64,000 nt of DNA from assembly GCF_001881565.1 (NCBI RefSeq), contig NZ_MPDJ01000002.1, positions 62,001 through 126,000 of the forward strand, in the 5' to 3' direction. The notes under the pieces are model-generated. The model was given only the letters and a program-made list of their open reading frames with translations. It was not told the DNA's origin and did no database searches. Of this stretch, positions 1 through 9,033 are shown one piece after another. The position numbers and the translations under genes are program-made. How positions within the stretch are numbered: position 1 is the first letter of the stretch; each line of letters begins with the position of its first letter. Source of the stretch: Eisenbergiella tayi (GTDB lineage: Bacteria > Bacillota > Clostridia > Lachnospirales > Lachnospiraceae).

Positions 1-386
1 CGGTTTTTACGCTCAATGGATATTTGCATCATCGCCCGTTCCAGCACACTTTGAAGTTCCTCTTTTCCGGCAGGCTGCAGAACATAGTCAAAACTTCTGA
101 GAGAAATTGCTTCTTTCATATACTCAAAATCCACATGAGCAGTCAGGAAAATAAACTTACAGTCCGGATAACGTTCCAATACCCACTTGGCAAAACTGAT
201 GCCGTCTTCGACAGGCATGACGATATCACACAGGAAAATATCATAATACACTTTTTCCATTTTTATTCTGGCATCTTCCGCGCTTCCCGCTATATCAATA
301 ATATCCACTGGCAGTTCCATTTTTCTGATATGGGTATAGACCGTATTCAGAATCAATGGTTCATCATCAATAATCAGTATGTTCAT
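1..386 (-). CDS. Response regulator, N-terminal part (cut by window edge)
   Basis: This is the receiver domain of a YesN-type response regulator whose 3' part lies outside the window. The protein starts MNILIIDDE, the acidic pocket is D7/D8, and the phospho-acceptor is probably D54 in FLCDIVMP. The ATG at 386 overlaps the end of the upstream histidine kinase gene by 20 bp, so the two are translationally coupled and form a kinase/regulator pair. The visible part is very similar to the regulator at 15508-17109 (shared FLCDIVMP, AKWVLERYPD, RSFDYVLQP or close variants). That paralog carries a C-terminal AraC helix-turn-helix, which is expected here too but cannot be seen. Confidence 0.93.
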   Translation of the reverse strand, partial: MNILIIDDEPLILNTVYTHIRKMELPVDIIDIAGSAEDARIKMEKVYYDIFLCDIVMPVEDGISFAKWVLERYPDCKFIFLTAHVDFEYMKEAISLRSFDYVLQPAGKEELQSVLERAMMQISIERKN

Positions 387-2094
387 CCAATTCCTCCGGA
401 AGTGTAATTTCCGTAATAGCGCCCCCATATGGCGAATTATAAAAATACCAGTTTGCATTTTCACCATAAATGAGACTAATCCTGTATTTCAGGTTATCGA
501 TTCCCACATGATAAGAGCGGTATTGAAAATCTGTAACCGGCTGGTTAAGTTCTTCCAGCATTTCCTGTGGGTACCCATAGCCGTTGTCTGAAACACGGAG
601 TGATAATCTTCTGTTCCCGCTCTCATCTTCAACAATACCTGCCTGGATTTTAATTGTTAATATCGTCCCCCTTTTATTTATATGCTTGACTGAATTTTCA
701 ACAAAGGTCTGAATACATAAAATAGGGATGCGGCAATCCATTACCTCATCTTTCACGTCTGTCTGCAGAAGAATCGGGAACCCGCCTTTCAGTATGTAAA
801 TATTACAATATGCTTTTACCTCTTTTATTTCTTCAGCTACAGTAACCAGGTTTTTCCGATCCTGGAATATATAACGGAAGTAAGAGGATAAAGATATAAT
901 CATATCGTCTGCGGCATCTGCCGAATGATTTTCCAAAAGAGATTTTATCGTATTAAGGCAATTCAGGAAAAAATGAGGATTCAGCTGCAGCTGGTAGTAC
1001 TGCAGCTGAATATTATTTGCACGCAGTTTTTCCTGATATTTTTCTTCCTGAATTGTATTGATTTGCTCCAATACTTCATCAATACATCTGTTGATTTCAA
1101 TATATTCTTTAATTTGTACATTCCTTACCGGCTGGAGCGGGTATTCTTTTTCGTCTTTCTGCGCCATCTCATGAACCCGCTGAATAATATAACCCACCGG
1201 GTAAAGAATAGCGCGATTCAGATTCCGCAGAAGGATTAAAAGAAAAAAGAACGAGAGAGTAGGTATTAAAATTAAGATCAGCAGTAAATCAGGCTGTTTC
1301 CATACGCTCAGAGAATCCTTTGAATCTCTGGCCAGCACAAGCATCATATCCAGAGTTTTCAGCTGCACAACGCTGATTATTCTCTGTTCCCGGTCTATTC
1401 CGGATACTCCTTTTGTTTTTATCTTCAGAATTTCATCTTTTTCCAGGATATTGATTTCGGAAAGTTTCGCCACCTGATTCTGCTGATAGATACAGGAAAT
1501 CTCCATATTATTTTCTTTGGGAAAATATCGGCTTAAGTTTATGGCAAAACCCAGATATTTATCTCTGGATCTCATGAAATAAACAAGATAATATTCCCCT
1601 GAACACACCATAATGCGAAAATCTTTTTGAACATCAGCTCCCTCCGTCAATATAACCTTCAGGTGTTTATCCAGTTCCAGTTTTGTAGCGGTGCTGGGGT
1701 AGCTGCTGTATAGACTCCTCATGGAATCCCGCTTTTGGTCATAAAAAAACATTCCCGCCATATAGTCAATGGCATCCGCTTTTCCCTTCAGACTGTTCTG
1801 CAGGTAATAAGCGGATCCCACCCATTCAAAATCATCCAGTTCGTAATTACTCAGGCGCAGATAATGGATATTGTCCACATACATAGAACTTACTGCATCC
1901 ATCATTGAGGTAATGTCTTTATCCAGCTGGAATCCATAATTATCTGCAATAGTATGGGCATTTTCAAGAATCGCATTACGGCTGTTTCGGATTATAATGC
2001 TACTGTAACTCAGTAGCAGCACCATTACAATCACAATCAGGACTATCCAATAAACGAAAATCAGTTTTTTCAGAGACAGCTGCTTTTTTCCCAC
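367..2094 (-). CDS. Sensor histidine kinase, YesM type
   Basis: Membrane sensor kinase of the two-component system at the distal end of the arabinan locus. I chose the GTG at 2094 because AGAGG sits about 8 nt upstream; the frame is open 20 codons further but has no comparable ribosome site. A membrane segment lies near residues 12-36, an extracellular sensor region follows, and a second membrane segment lies near 268-290. The His_kinase domain has the phospho-acceptor His in LNPHFFLN (about residue 374), the N box in FVENSVKH and the G box in DNGYGYP. It is clearly paralogous to the kinase at 17150-18904, including the conserved SYP and FQYR/FQYH segments. It probably senses an extracellular or lipoprotein-bound sugar and signals to the regulator at 1-386. 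Confidence 0.93.
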   Translation of the reverse strand: MGKKQLSLKKLIFVYWIVLIVIVMVLLLSYSSIIIRNSRNAILENAHTIADNYGFQLDKDITSMMDAVSSMYVDNIHYLRLSNYELDDFEWVGSAYYLQNSLKGKADAIDYMAGMFFYDQKRDSMRSLYSSYPSTATKLELDKHLKVILTEGADVQKDFRIMVCSGEYYLVYFMRSRDKYLGFAINLSRYFPKENNMEISCIYQQNQVAKLSEINILEKDEILKIKTKGVSGIDREQRIISVVQLKTLDMMLVLARDSKDSLSVWKQPDLLLILILIPTLSFFFLLILLRNLNRAILYPVGYIIQRVHEMAQKDEKEYPLQPVRNVQIKEYIEINRCIDEVLEQINTIQEEKYQEKLRANNIQLQYYQLQLNPHFFLNCLNTIKSLLENHSADAADDMIISLSSYFRYIFQDRKNLVTVAEEIKEVKAYCNIYILKGGFPILLQTDVKDEVMDCRIPILCIQTFVENSVKHINKRGTILTIKIQAGIVEDESGNRRLSLRVSDNGYGYPQEMLEELNQPVTDFQYRSYHVGIDNLKYRISLIYGENANWYFYNSPYGGAITEITLPEELDEHTDY

Positions 2095-2206
2095 CCTATT
2101 TACCTCTTGCCGTAACGTTTCCTGTATAATACTCAAAATAATTATACACCTCACTGCTTCCGTTATCCAGTCTACTTTTCAGTAGTATTTCTTTTATCAG
2201 ACAGCA

Positions 2207-3757
2207 TTATTTATCCCCAAACACCTCTTTTCCAAAAGCAAGCCTGAAATCTAGCACCGGACACTCCTCCAAAACCTCCGGCATGGCTTCATCCAGGAAC
2301 TTCATTACCGCTTTCTTATCCTTTTGATACGCATCCCATTTCGGAAGCAGATTCCCATTATAGTCCACACCGTTAGGATCCCCGTATTTTACAAAATTCG
2401 TCCAATAAGAGGTCACCTGCCTCGCAAGATCATAGTGCTTCCCTTCAAAAGGCCTCCAGCTGTTTCCCAGAGAATCAAACATGAACCACAGATCCGAGCC
2501 GTGGAACGAGCCTGCATCATCCCCCGGAATATCATGATCAAAAATATAATAATACACCTTCTTACCCATGGAAGATCGAAGCTCACAGAAGCCTCTGCTG
2601 TTGCTTAACAGCATATTTTTGGCATCTGTTTTTGTCAGTGCTTCTGCTTCTTCATCATTGGAGACGCCTGCGATCCGTATAAACTCCTCTTCCCTGTCAC
2701 CGAACAGCTTCGCCCATTTACGGAAATCTTCGTAAGTGAAGCTGTTTCCGCCGAACATGCCTCCCTGGGTCTCGCCCCAGCATACGCCGATAATCATAGG
2801 GACATCAGGAAGCCGGTCATTATAATAGGAATCCCACACAGATTCTTTTACAAACCTGCCGTCAATGCACTGCCCAAATCCGAATCTCCAGTCAGAGGAA
2901 ATTTCCCGCAGCTTCCCCATAAGAACCGAAGCGTCCATTTCCTGCGCCTGCGCCAGATTTTCAATCTCTGCCTGCCTGAAAAAATCCTCGCCATGGGCTT
3001 CCGCTTCCCGCAGAGGCATGGCCGCCCCAAAGGGCTTCTCTTCATCCGCAAAAGCCATGGATATCCCGGACTGGCAGATTGCGCCGGCAATGATGCCTTC
3101 ATTGAAGGGACTGCACAGCTGGGCCTGGACGCTTCCAGCACCGGCACTCTGCCCGCAAATCACGATATGATCGGGATTGCCGCCAAATGCTCTGATATTT
3201 TCATGTACCCAGTGAAGCGCCAGCGACTGATCCTGAAAACCAAAGTTGGAAATCACTTCTCCTTCCGGAGTCCGCGCCGTGATCTCAGGGTGCGCCAGGA
3301 AACCAAACAATCCCAGCCGGTAGCCGATCATCACGACGATAACGCCGCGGCGTGCCACTCTTTCCGGGTCAAATTCCACCTCATAGCTGTAGCCGTCCTG
3401 CAGGCCGCCGCCGTGGATATAGCAGAATACGGGAAGGTTCTCGTCTTCTGCCGCTGCAGGAGAAAAAATATTCAGATACAGACAATCCTCACTCATGCCA
3501 TAATCTGCCGACGTGGGATGCAGCTCTTTTGTGTAAAAATCATTTCCCGTACCGGGATGTATTCTCATCATGGGCATGTCTCCATACTCATAGCATTTTC
3601 TAATACCCTCCCAGTCTTCCGCCGGCTGCGGCGCTCTCCAGCGAAGCTCACCCATCGGCGGTTTTGCGTATGGCACGCCTCTGAATACGGTAATGCGGGG
3701 ATCCTTTCCCACCAGTCCCTGAAGAACTCCGTTTTTCACCTGAACCTTTCGTAACAT
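2207..3757 (-). CDS. Type-B carboxylesterase
   Basis: Alpha/beta-hydrolase of the carboxylesterase type B family (PnbA-like), which cleaves carboxylic esters. The 516 residues show the family landmarks in order: EDCLYLN at 90-96, the oxyanion HGGG at 115-118, the nucleophile elbow GQSAGAGS with Ser204, an acidic residue in GVCWGETQGG, and a catalytic His in GSFHGSDLW. There is no signal peptide, so it should be cytoplasmic. It is a paralog of the 516-residue esterase at 7380-8930. Because it sits between the GH51 arabinofuranosidase and the second kinase, it may remove feruloyl, acetyl or similar groups from imported arabinose-containing oligosaccharides; the substrate is inferred from context only. 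Confidence 0.9.
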   Translation of the reverse strand: MLRKVQVKNGVLQGLVGKDPRITVFRGVPYAKPPMGELRWRAPQPAEDWEGIRKCYEYGDMPMMRIHPGTGNDFYTKELHPTSADYGMSEDCLYLNIFSPAAAEDENLPVFCYIHGGGLQDGYSYEVEFDPERVARRGVIVVMIGYRLGLFGFLAHPEITARTPEGEVISNFGFQDQSLALHWVHENIRAFGGNPDHIVICGQSAGAGSVQAQLCSPFNEGIIAGAICQSGISMAFADEEKPFGAAMPLREAEAHGEDFFRQAEIENLAQAQEMDASVLMGKLREISSDWRFGFGQCIDGRFVKESVWDSYYNDRLPDVPMIIGVCWGETQGGMFGGNSFTYEDFRKWAKLFGDREEEFIRIAGVSNDEEAEALTKTDAKNMLLSNSRGFCELRSSMGKKVYYYIFDHDIPGDDAGSFHGSDLWFMFDSLGNSWRPFEGKHYDLARQVTSYWTNFVKYGDPNGVDYNGNLLPKWDAYQKDKKAVMKFLDEAMPEVLEECPVLDFRLAFGKEVFGDK

Positions 3758-3837
3758 AATTCCCCTTCCTTTCTTTCATAAAAATATAGACAACAGCCAG
3801 GACAAGCCTTAGCTGCCGCAAGTTCTGGCATCCGCGC

Positions 3838-6354
3838 CTATTCAATGGTACCGTTTTTTTCCATAACAAGCACATTCACCGAATGGGCAGGCGCTGTATA
3901 GACAAATTCACTTCCGCCGGAAATGCTCCCGATTACCGTGGAAACATGCTCCTTATCCTCAAAGGAATTAACCTCCCGCGGATCTGCTGCCAGCACTTCC
4001 GTTAAAACAGTCTCCTCCACCGCACAGTCAGCCGAAATACTTATCTCCTCTTCTTTTTCACTCACATTTACTATTTTCAAATATATCTTATTCTTATCCT
4101 GGGTTGCAACGGCATTGATTAACGGGTGAAGCGTATGAACTTTTTTCTGCACAAGCTGATCGTTTATATAACACTCATAGCCGTATGCATTGCATACCAT
4201 TTTATAATGGTTATATTCCCCGTAAGGGATGGATACCGGAACCTGTTCTTCTTCCGACAGAGGTTTGTCAAAAAACCGCGGTACCCTGACCGCACTCCTG
4301 CCGTTCTCTATTTTCCATACCTGGTTCCTCACGCTTCTTGTCGTCCACTCCGTATCCTTTGGTTCATTGCAGCCTGCGTCCGTCTCCGGATGATGGTTCC
4401 AGACAGATAAGGTCAGCGGATTGTCCTCTTCGGTTTTAATATCTATCTCAAAGGTATACTCCTCCAGCTCTTCTGTTCCGAAGACCGCCCACATGACCGG
4501 TTTTTCATGAATGCTCCCGCTGCCTATAAACGTTTCGAAAGCCTCGTTCCACTCTCTGCTCTTTCCGGTAAAATGATGCCTCCGGTCTCCGAAAATCATT
4601 TTCCAGCCATCTTCAGCCCTCTCAACTTCACCATAGATACATTGGGAAACCTCCACGGGCTTTCCGTTCACTTTTGTATTTTTAAAAAGCAGCCCTTCCT
4701 TTTCACACATAATGCCGGAAATCCCATGGTATACCGGAGGCTGCTCCTCCCCTTCCTTCTCGATTTCCACCACCTCGTCGCCTCTGTATTTTCCGAGAAG
4801 GGAAACCGCATGGCAGCTGGGGATTCCATAGACCTGGTGGTTGTCAAATACAATCATATTCGGCTTCCAGGCCGTATAATCGGAATTCTGGAATAGCGGG
4901 GCATAGGCCGTCAGCCGGACAATATCCTGGTTCCTCTCCGCACCCAAAAGAAAAGCCGCTTCCGCAAGAGCGCATTCCATGGAAGCGATGGTATTTCCGC
5001 CGTTTACCGCATATTCCCCCAGGAAAATTTTCGGGCCGTTTCTGTCGTAATCATCGAACAAATCCCCGTTTTCCAGGAAAAATTCAGGGGCGTCATAATA
5101 ATGCTCATCCGCATAGTCGGTAGGAAGGTTTTCCCTTTCCGTATGGCCGTTGGAAATATAGATTACCTGGGGGAAAGCTTCCTTTAGCGTCTTATAAAAC
5201 AGCTCATAGCGCTGATTGTATTCCGGGCCGAAATTTTCATTTCCAATTTCCACGTATTTCATCCGAAAGGGTTCCTTCCTGCCGTTTTTCGCACGGAGGT
5301 TTCCATAAGGGGTATCGGCAGAGCCCAGTGCATACTCCAATGCATGAAGCGCCTCTTCCAGATATTCTTTTGTCGTCTCTTCCGAAAAACCGCCGCCGTG
5401 ACGCGCCTGGCAGCTCATCCCGCAGTTGCAGACATACATGGCCTCCATTTCCAAGTCCTCACACAGCTGCAGATACTCATGAAAACCAAGTCCGTTTGTC
5501 GTACGGTAATGCCACATCAGCTGCGCGCTGGGGCGCTCCCACACAGGCCCTATCGTACGGGAAAATCGAAGGGCGTTCTGTTCATTTATCCCCTCCACCA
5601 CGCAGCCGCCGGGGAAACGGATAAATTTCGCATTTGTGTTTTTAAGGGCTATTGCCAGATCTTCCCGAAGCCCATGTCCCCTGAACGTTTTTTCAGGCAT
5701 CAGGGAGGTAAAACCAAAGGTAACCGTACAGGCCGTATCACAGGTGAGGCTGATTCTGCCTTTGAAATCCGTGCCGCCAGCGGTTAGTTCACAGTCATAC
5801 CGGCGGTAGTCCGTATTTTTTCGGATCGCAATTTCACAGCTGCCCAGGTCCGTTCCTTCCTTTGACTCCAATGCCGCCGTAAATGTTGCGTCAGCATCGG
5901 ACTGCGCCATAAAATACAGGCGATATCGATCGCCTTCTTTCACAGGCACACCAAAATAGCCGATATTGTATATTTTTCCTCCGGGTTCAAAGGTTACCTG
6001 CAGGGCCGCTTTCCTGTTCGGATTGAGTGTGCCATCCTTCAAAAGCCGGAAAGACGCCTTCTTAGCGTACCAGCCCGGAATTTCCGAAGGCGGAACCGCA
6101 GCCGCCCACTCATCCATGCCCTCACCGTGATTGAACGCCCCCGGCCAGCCGTATTCCGTTACAAAAATTCTCTGGTTCGGATCGGTGGTACAGCCTTCCG
6201 GCACCAGGGAATCCTCAAATGCCCTGTTTCGGATCATTTCCGGGTACAGGCCTCCGTCAGCAGCATGGTTTATGTCCTCAAAAAATAACCCGTAAAACTC
6301 TGGCGCAGTGGGGCATTTCACCTTCTTCGTATGGATATGTATTGTGTTTTTCAT
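3838..6354 (-). CDS. GH51 alpha-L-arabinofuranosidase
   Basis: Retaining exo-acting arabinofuranosidase that releases L-arabinose from arabinan, arabinoxylan or arabino-oligosaccharides. The N-terminus has the GH51 signature YGLFFEDINHAADGGLY, the acid/base Glu is E373 in EIGNENFG, and the nucleophile is E447 in FLGEYAV. A beta-sandwich insertion at about residues 85-220 resembles a carbohydrate-binding module, and the C-terminal half holds the usual GH51 beta domain. At 838 residues it belongs to the long GH51 forms. I chose the ATG at 6354, one base after the stop of the upstream hydrolase and preceded by GGAAAGG; the longer open frame (to 6516) overlaps that gene. There is no signal peptide, so it acts on imported oligosaccharides. 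Confidence 0.95.
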   Translation of the reverse strand: MKNTIHIHTKKVKCPTAPEFYGLFFEDINHAADGGLYPEMIRNRAFEDSLVPEGCTTDPNQRIFVTEYGWPGAFNHGEGMDEWAAAVPPSEIPGWYAKKASFRLLKDGTLNPNRKAALQVTFEPGGKIYNIGYFGVPVKEGDRYRLYFMAQSDADATFTAALESKEGTDLGSCEIAIRKNTDYRRYDCELTAGGTDFKGRISLTCDTACTVTFGFTSLMPEKTFRGHGLREDLAIALKNTNAKFIRFPGGCVVEGINEQNALRFSRTIGPVWERPSAQLMWHYRTTNGLGFHEYLQLCEDLEMEAMYVCNCGMSCQARHGGGFSEETTKEYLEEALHALEYALGSADTPYGNLRAKNGRKEPFRMKYVEIGNENFGPEYNQRYELFYKTLKEAFPQVIYISNGHTERENLPTDYADEHYYDAPEFFLENGDLFDDYDRNGPKIFLGEYAVNGGNTIASMECALAEAAFLLGAERNQDIVRLTAYAPLFQNSDYTAWKPNMIVFDNHQVYGIPSCHAVSLLGKYRGDEVVEIEKEGEEQPPVYHGISGIMCEKEGLLFKNTKVNGKPVEVSQCIYGEVERAEDGWKMIFGDRRHHFTGKSREWNEAFETFIGSGSIHEKPVMWAVFGTEELEEYTFEIDIKTEEDNPLTLSVWNHHPETDAGCNEPKDTEWTTRSVRNQVWKIENGRSAVRVPRFFDKPLSEEEQVPVSIPYGEYNHYKMVCNAYGYECYINDQLVQKKVHTLHPLINAVATQDKNKIYLKIVNVSEKEEEISISADCAVEETVLTEVLAADPREVNSFEDKEHVSTVIGSISGGSEFVYTAPAHSVNVLVMEKNGTIE

Positions 6355-6355
6355 T

Positions 6356-7390
6356 TCAGGCCCTGTCCTTTCCAAATATTCTCTGCATAAAGGCCTCCGC
6401 CAGAGGCAGCCACAGTTCAAAATTCGGGTACTCGTAATTGCCGAATATGGACACCCCCGCCTGGCCGTGAGGCACACCGGTAAAGGTATGAACCTCCGCC
6501 CAGATGCCGTGGGCAAGCAGATCCCTGTATACCCAATGCAGGTTATCCAGCGCTTTGTCTTCCATGCCTACCGCGTAAAATACAGGCGGATAAACCACCT
6601 TTGTATAATCCATTTCCCGGCCCTCCCAGCGGGGGCCGTAAATGCACAGGAACGCGTCCGGCGATCCTGAATATCCATCCAGTTCATCCGGAGCATAATC
6701 CGGAAAATGATCCGTCACCTTCTGGTTCCCGGAATAATAACGGATGCATTCTTCGCCGGTCAGGCCGCCGTTGGAAAATCCGGCAAAAGCTACCTGATTT
6801 TCTCTGATGCGGTATTTTGACGCGTCTTTCCGGATCATGCGGATCAGCCTTGCCGCGTCCGCGCCGCATTCCTGTCCGGTATAGGGCATCATGTTTGTCC
6901 TGTTTAAAAGCATGAAGCTTTGATAGCCCAGTTTATTGAAATCCAGGCAGCTCTGGTACGCCTCATGTATCACACAGTCTCCATGGTCGCCTCCGGCGCA
7001 CAGTATGACGGCTCCCTTCGGCGTCACATTCTCAGGCAGAAGGAACTCATACATATAAGGCCGGAAGTCCGGATCATGGTTATAACGGAAGTCCGGATTT
7101 TCCACATATTTCCCTGTGGCCGGCATATTTCCCTCCGGCCATAGATAAATACGGGACGGCGCATCCGGCAGTTTACACAAGGTATCCATAAGTTCCTGAT
7201 ATTCCTTTGCCAGCTCCAGCTGCTTTGCTTCTTCCTTTTCCTCCAACATGTTTCTTCTCATGCCATGAAGTTTTACCAGTTTTTCTATCGGATAGCAGGG
7301 AGCATCCTCAAAATAAGCAACACTCCGGTGCTGTAAGGCACTGACGTACTGCGCTATGCTGTTATTTAAAGCTTCTGTATCACGATTCAT
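6356..7390 (-). CDS. Alpha/beta hydrolase, putative carbohydrate esterase
   Basis: Cytoplasmic alpha/beta hydrolase of 344 residues. A nucleophile elbow is visible as GFSNGG with Ser206, a candidate His lies in GVPHGQAG near the C-terminus, and an Asp candidate is in GMEDKA. An oxyanion-type segment CAGGDHGD (131-138) precedes the elbow. I do not recognise a characterised family member. The N-terminal 80 residues are helical and charged, unlike simple esterases. The start overlaps the end of the upstream type-B esterase by 11 bp, and its stop is one base before the GH51 start, so the three genes are tightly coupled. A role in de-esterifying imported arabino-oligosaccharides is inferred from context. 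Confidence 0.75.
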   Translation of the reverse strand: MNRDTEALNNSIAQYVSALQHRSVAYFEDAPCYPIEKLVKLHGMRRNMLEEKEEAKQLELAKEYQELMDTLCKLPDAPSRIYLWPEGNMPATGKYVENPDFRYNHDPDFRPYMYEFLLPENVTPKGAVILCAGGDHGDCVIHEAYQSCLDFNKLGYQSFMLLNRTNMMPYTGQECGADAARLIRMIRKDASKYRIRENQVAFAGFSNGGLTGEECIRYYSGNQKVTDHFPDYAPDELDGYSGSPDAFLCIYGPRWEGREMDYTKVVYPPVFYAVGMEDKALDNLHWVYRDLLAHGIWAEVHTFTGVPHGQAGVSIFGNYEYPNFELWLPLAEAFMQRIFGKDRA

Positions 7391-8930
7391 GAATTTCCCT
7401 CCCCAAAGTGTAGCCGATTCTGAATTTCATAAGCGCGTCTGCTTTAACCTTTGATTCTTCCGGTTTATCCGTAAACTCCATCACAAATTCATTCTCCGCC
7501 GTAAAAGACTTCCATTCCGGGAGTTCCTCCCCTATCGTGTCTTTACCGTTGGGATCTCCTGTTTTAACAAAATTAGCCCAGTAGGAACTGACCTGGCGGG
7601 CAAGATCATAATGTCTGCCGGTAAACGGACGCCAGCATCTTGCCAGACTGTCATAGGCGAACCACATCTCGCTTCCGTGATAGCTGCCGGCATGATCCTC
7701 GCCGGGAATATCGGCATTGAATTCATAGAGGTATGCCTTTCTGTCCTGGCTGTCCTGAATGCAGCCGAACATCCTTAAGCCTGCCGCCAAATCAAGCATG
7801 GCGTTTCCGGAAAACAGAGCCTTCACCTCCGCATCATTTTTCACACCGCAAAGAGACATGAATTCTTCCGCCTTTTCACCGAATCCGGCGGCGTATTCCC
7901 TGAATGCTTCCATGGTTTCCACTGGTCGTGTGAACGCTTTTGCAAAGGACTCCGCCTCTCCCCGGTTATATCCCGCCAGCACCGGTATTCTGTGATGGTG
8001 ATTGTTTTTATAGGCTTCAAAATTGGATTCTTTTATTAAAATACCGTCAATGGCGGGTTCAAAATGAATCCCCGGCCCTAAAACCGCATCCTCCAGCCGT
8101 ACCAGTTCTTCCCCCGGAAGCTTTCTGGCCTCTTCCAGGCTTCTGAGCCCGGCCTTTTCAAAGAACAGGGCTCCAACCTTTTCGGCCTTTTCCAGGGGAT
8201 GGCTTCTGTCTTCCTTTTCCGCAAAGGCTGCGGTTATGCTGCTTTCAATAATGGCTCCGTCAATCAATCTCTCCGCCATGGGGGAAGTCATCAGATTCTG
8301 TACGCTCATGGCTCCCGCAGACTGTCCTGCGATGGTAATCTGATCCGGATCGCCGCCAAATGCAGCAATATTGCGCTTCACCCACTTTAAGGCCGCCAAT
8401 TGATCCAGAGTTCCGTAATTTCCCTTGGGATCCTCCGGCGCTTCTGCCGATAACCAGGGGTGGGCTAAAAATCCCAGGACACCCAGACGATAAGCGATCG
8501 ATACGACCACAATCCCTTTTTTCGCCATATGCTCCCAGTCAAATTCCACCTCGTAAGGGTATCCTCCCTTAAAGCCTCCGCCATGGATATAGATTAAAAC
8601 CGGAAGCTTTTCCTCTCCCGTCCTCGCCGTGGTATAAACATTCAGATACAGACAGTCTTCACTCATCTCGAATTCCATGCCTGTGGGGTGGATCTCCCTG
8701 GTCCAGAACTCCTCCGGATTGCTGCCGGGCACAGGCTGGCAGGCGATTGGGCCGTACTGATCCGCTTTTCGCACACCCTCCCAGGGTATGGCCGGCAAAG
8801 GCGCCCTCCAGCGCAGTTCTCCAACCGGAGGCGCGGCGTAGGGGATTCCGCGGAATACCGCAACTCTTGGATCCCACCCATGGACTCCCTGTAATTTTCC
8901 TGATTCCACTGTTACCTGTAAATTTTCCAT
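7380..8930 (-). CDS. Type-B carboxylesterase
   Basis: Second carboxylesterase type B in the locus, the same length (516 residues) as the one at 2207-3757 and clearly paralogous to it (near-identical spacing of FRGIPYA, EDCLYLN, HGGG, GQSAGA and YHGSEMW). The nucleophile Ser is in IAGQSAGAMS near residue 204. There is no signal peptide. The two copies differ in the residues around the active site (GAMSVQ against GAGSVQ) and in the 60-80 region, so they may have diverged in acyl preference rather than being redundant. It lies directly after the second binding-protein gene, separated by an intercistronic hairpin. Confidence 0.9.
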   Translation of the reverse strand: MENLQVTVESGKLQGVHGWDPRVAVFRGIPYAAPPVGELRWRAPLPAIPWEGVRKADQYGPIACQPVPGSNPEEFWTREIHPTGMEFEMSEDCLYLNVYTTARTGEEKLPVLIYIHGGGFKGGYPYEVEFDWEHMAKKGIVVVSIAYRLGVLGFLAHPWLSAEAPEDPKGNYGTLDQLAALKWVKRNIAAFGGDPDQITIAGQSAGAMSVQNLMTSPMAERLIDGAIIESSITAAFAEKEDRSHPLEKAEKVGALFFEKAGLRSLEEARKLPGEELVRLEDAVLGPGIHFEPAIDGILIKESNFEAYKNNHHHRIPVLAGYNRGEAESFAKAFTRPVETMEAFREYAAGFGEKAEEFMSLCGVKNDAEVKALFSGNAMLDLAAGLRMFGCIQDSQDRKAYLYEFNADIPGEDHAGSYHGSEMWFAYDSLARCWRPFTGRHYDLARQVSSYWANFVKTGDPNGKDTIGEELPEWKSFTAENEFVMEFTDKPEESKVKADALMKFRIGYTLGREIHES

Positions 8931-8978
8931 ACCTTCTCCTTTTCCGATTTTTGTAATTTATTTTTATCTTCAAAACAA

Positions 8979-9008
8979 TTGCCGGCCATAGAAATCTACA
9001 GCCGGCAA
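8979..9008 (-). terminator. Intercistronic hairpin after binding-protein gene
   Basis: An inverted repeat with arms TTGCCGGC and GCCGGCAA and a 14-nt loop lies 25 bp after the stop of the binding-protein gene. In the transcript it is followed by TTGTTTTG, a weak U tract. It may act as a partial terminator or a 3' stabiliser, giving more binding protein than downstream esterases. Confidence 0.6.
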
Positions 9009-9033
9009 CACATTTTATTAATTCTTTACCTGT

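Noticed and set aside
2993..3754. Long plus-strand open frame (253 codons) opposite the first type-B esterase
   Set aside because: It is antisense to a gene with complete catalytic motifs, has no ribosome site, and its translation shows no recognisable domain.
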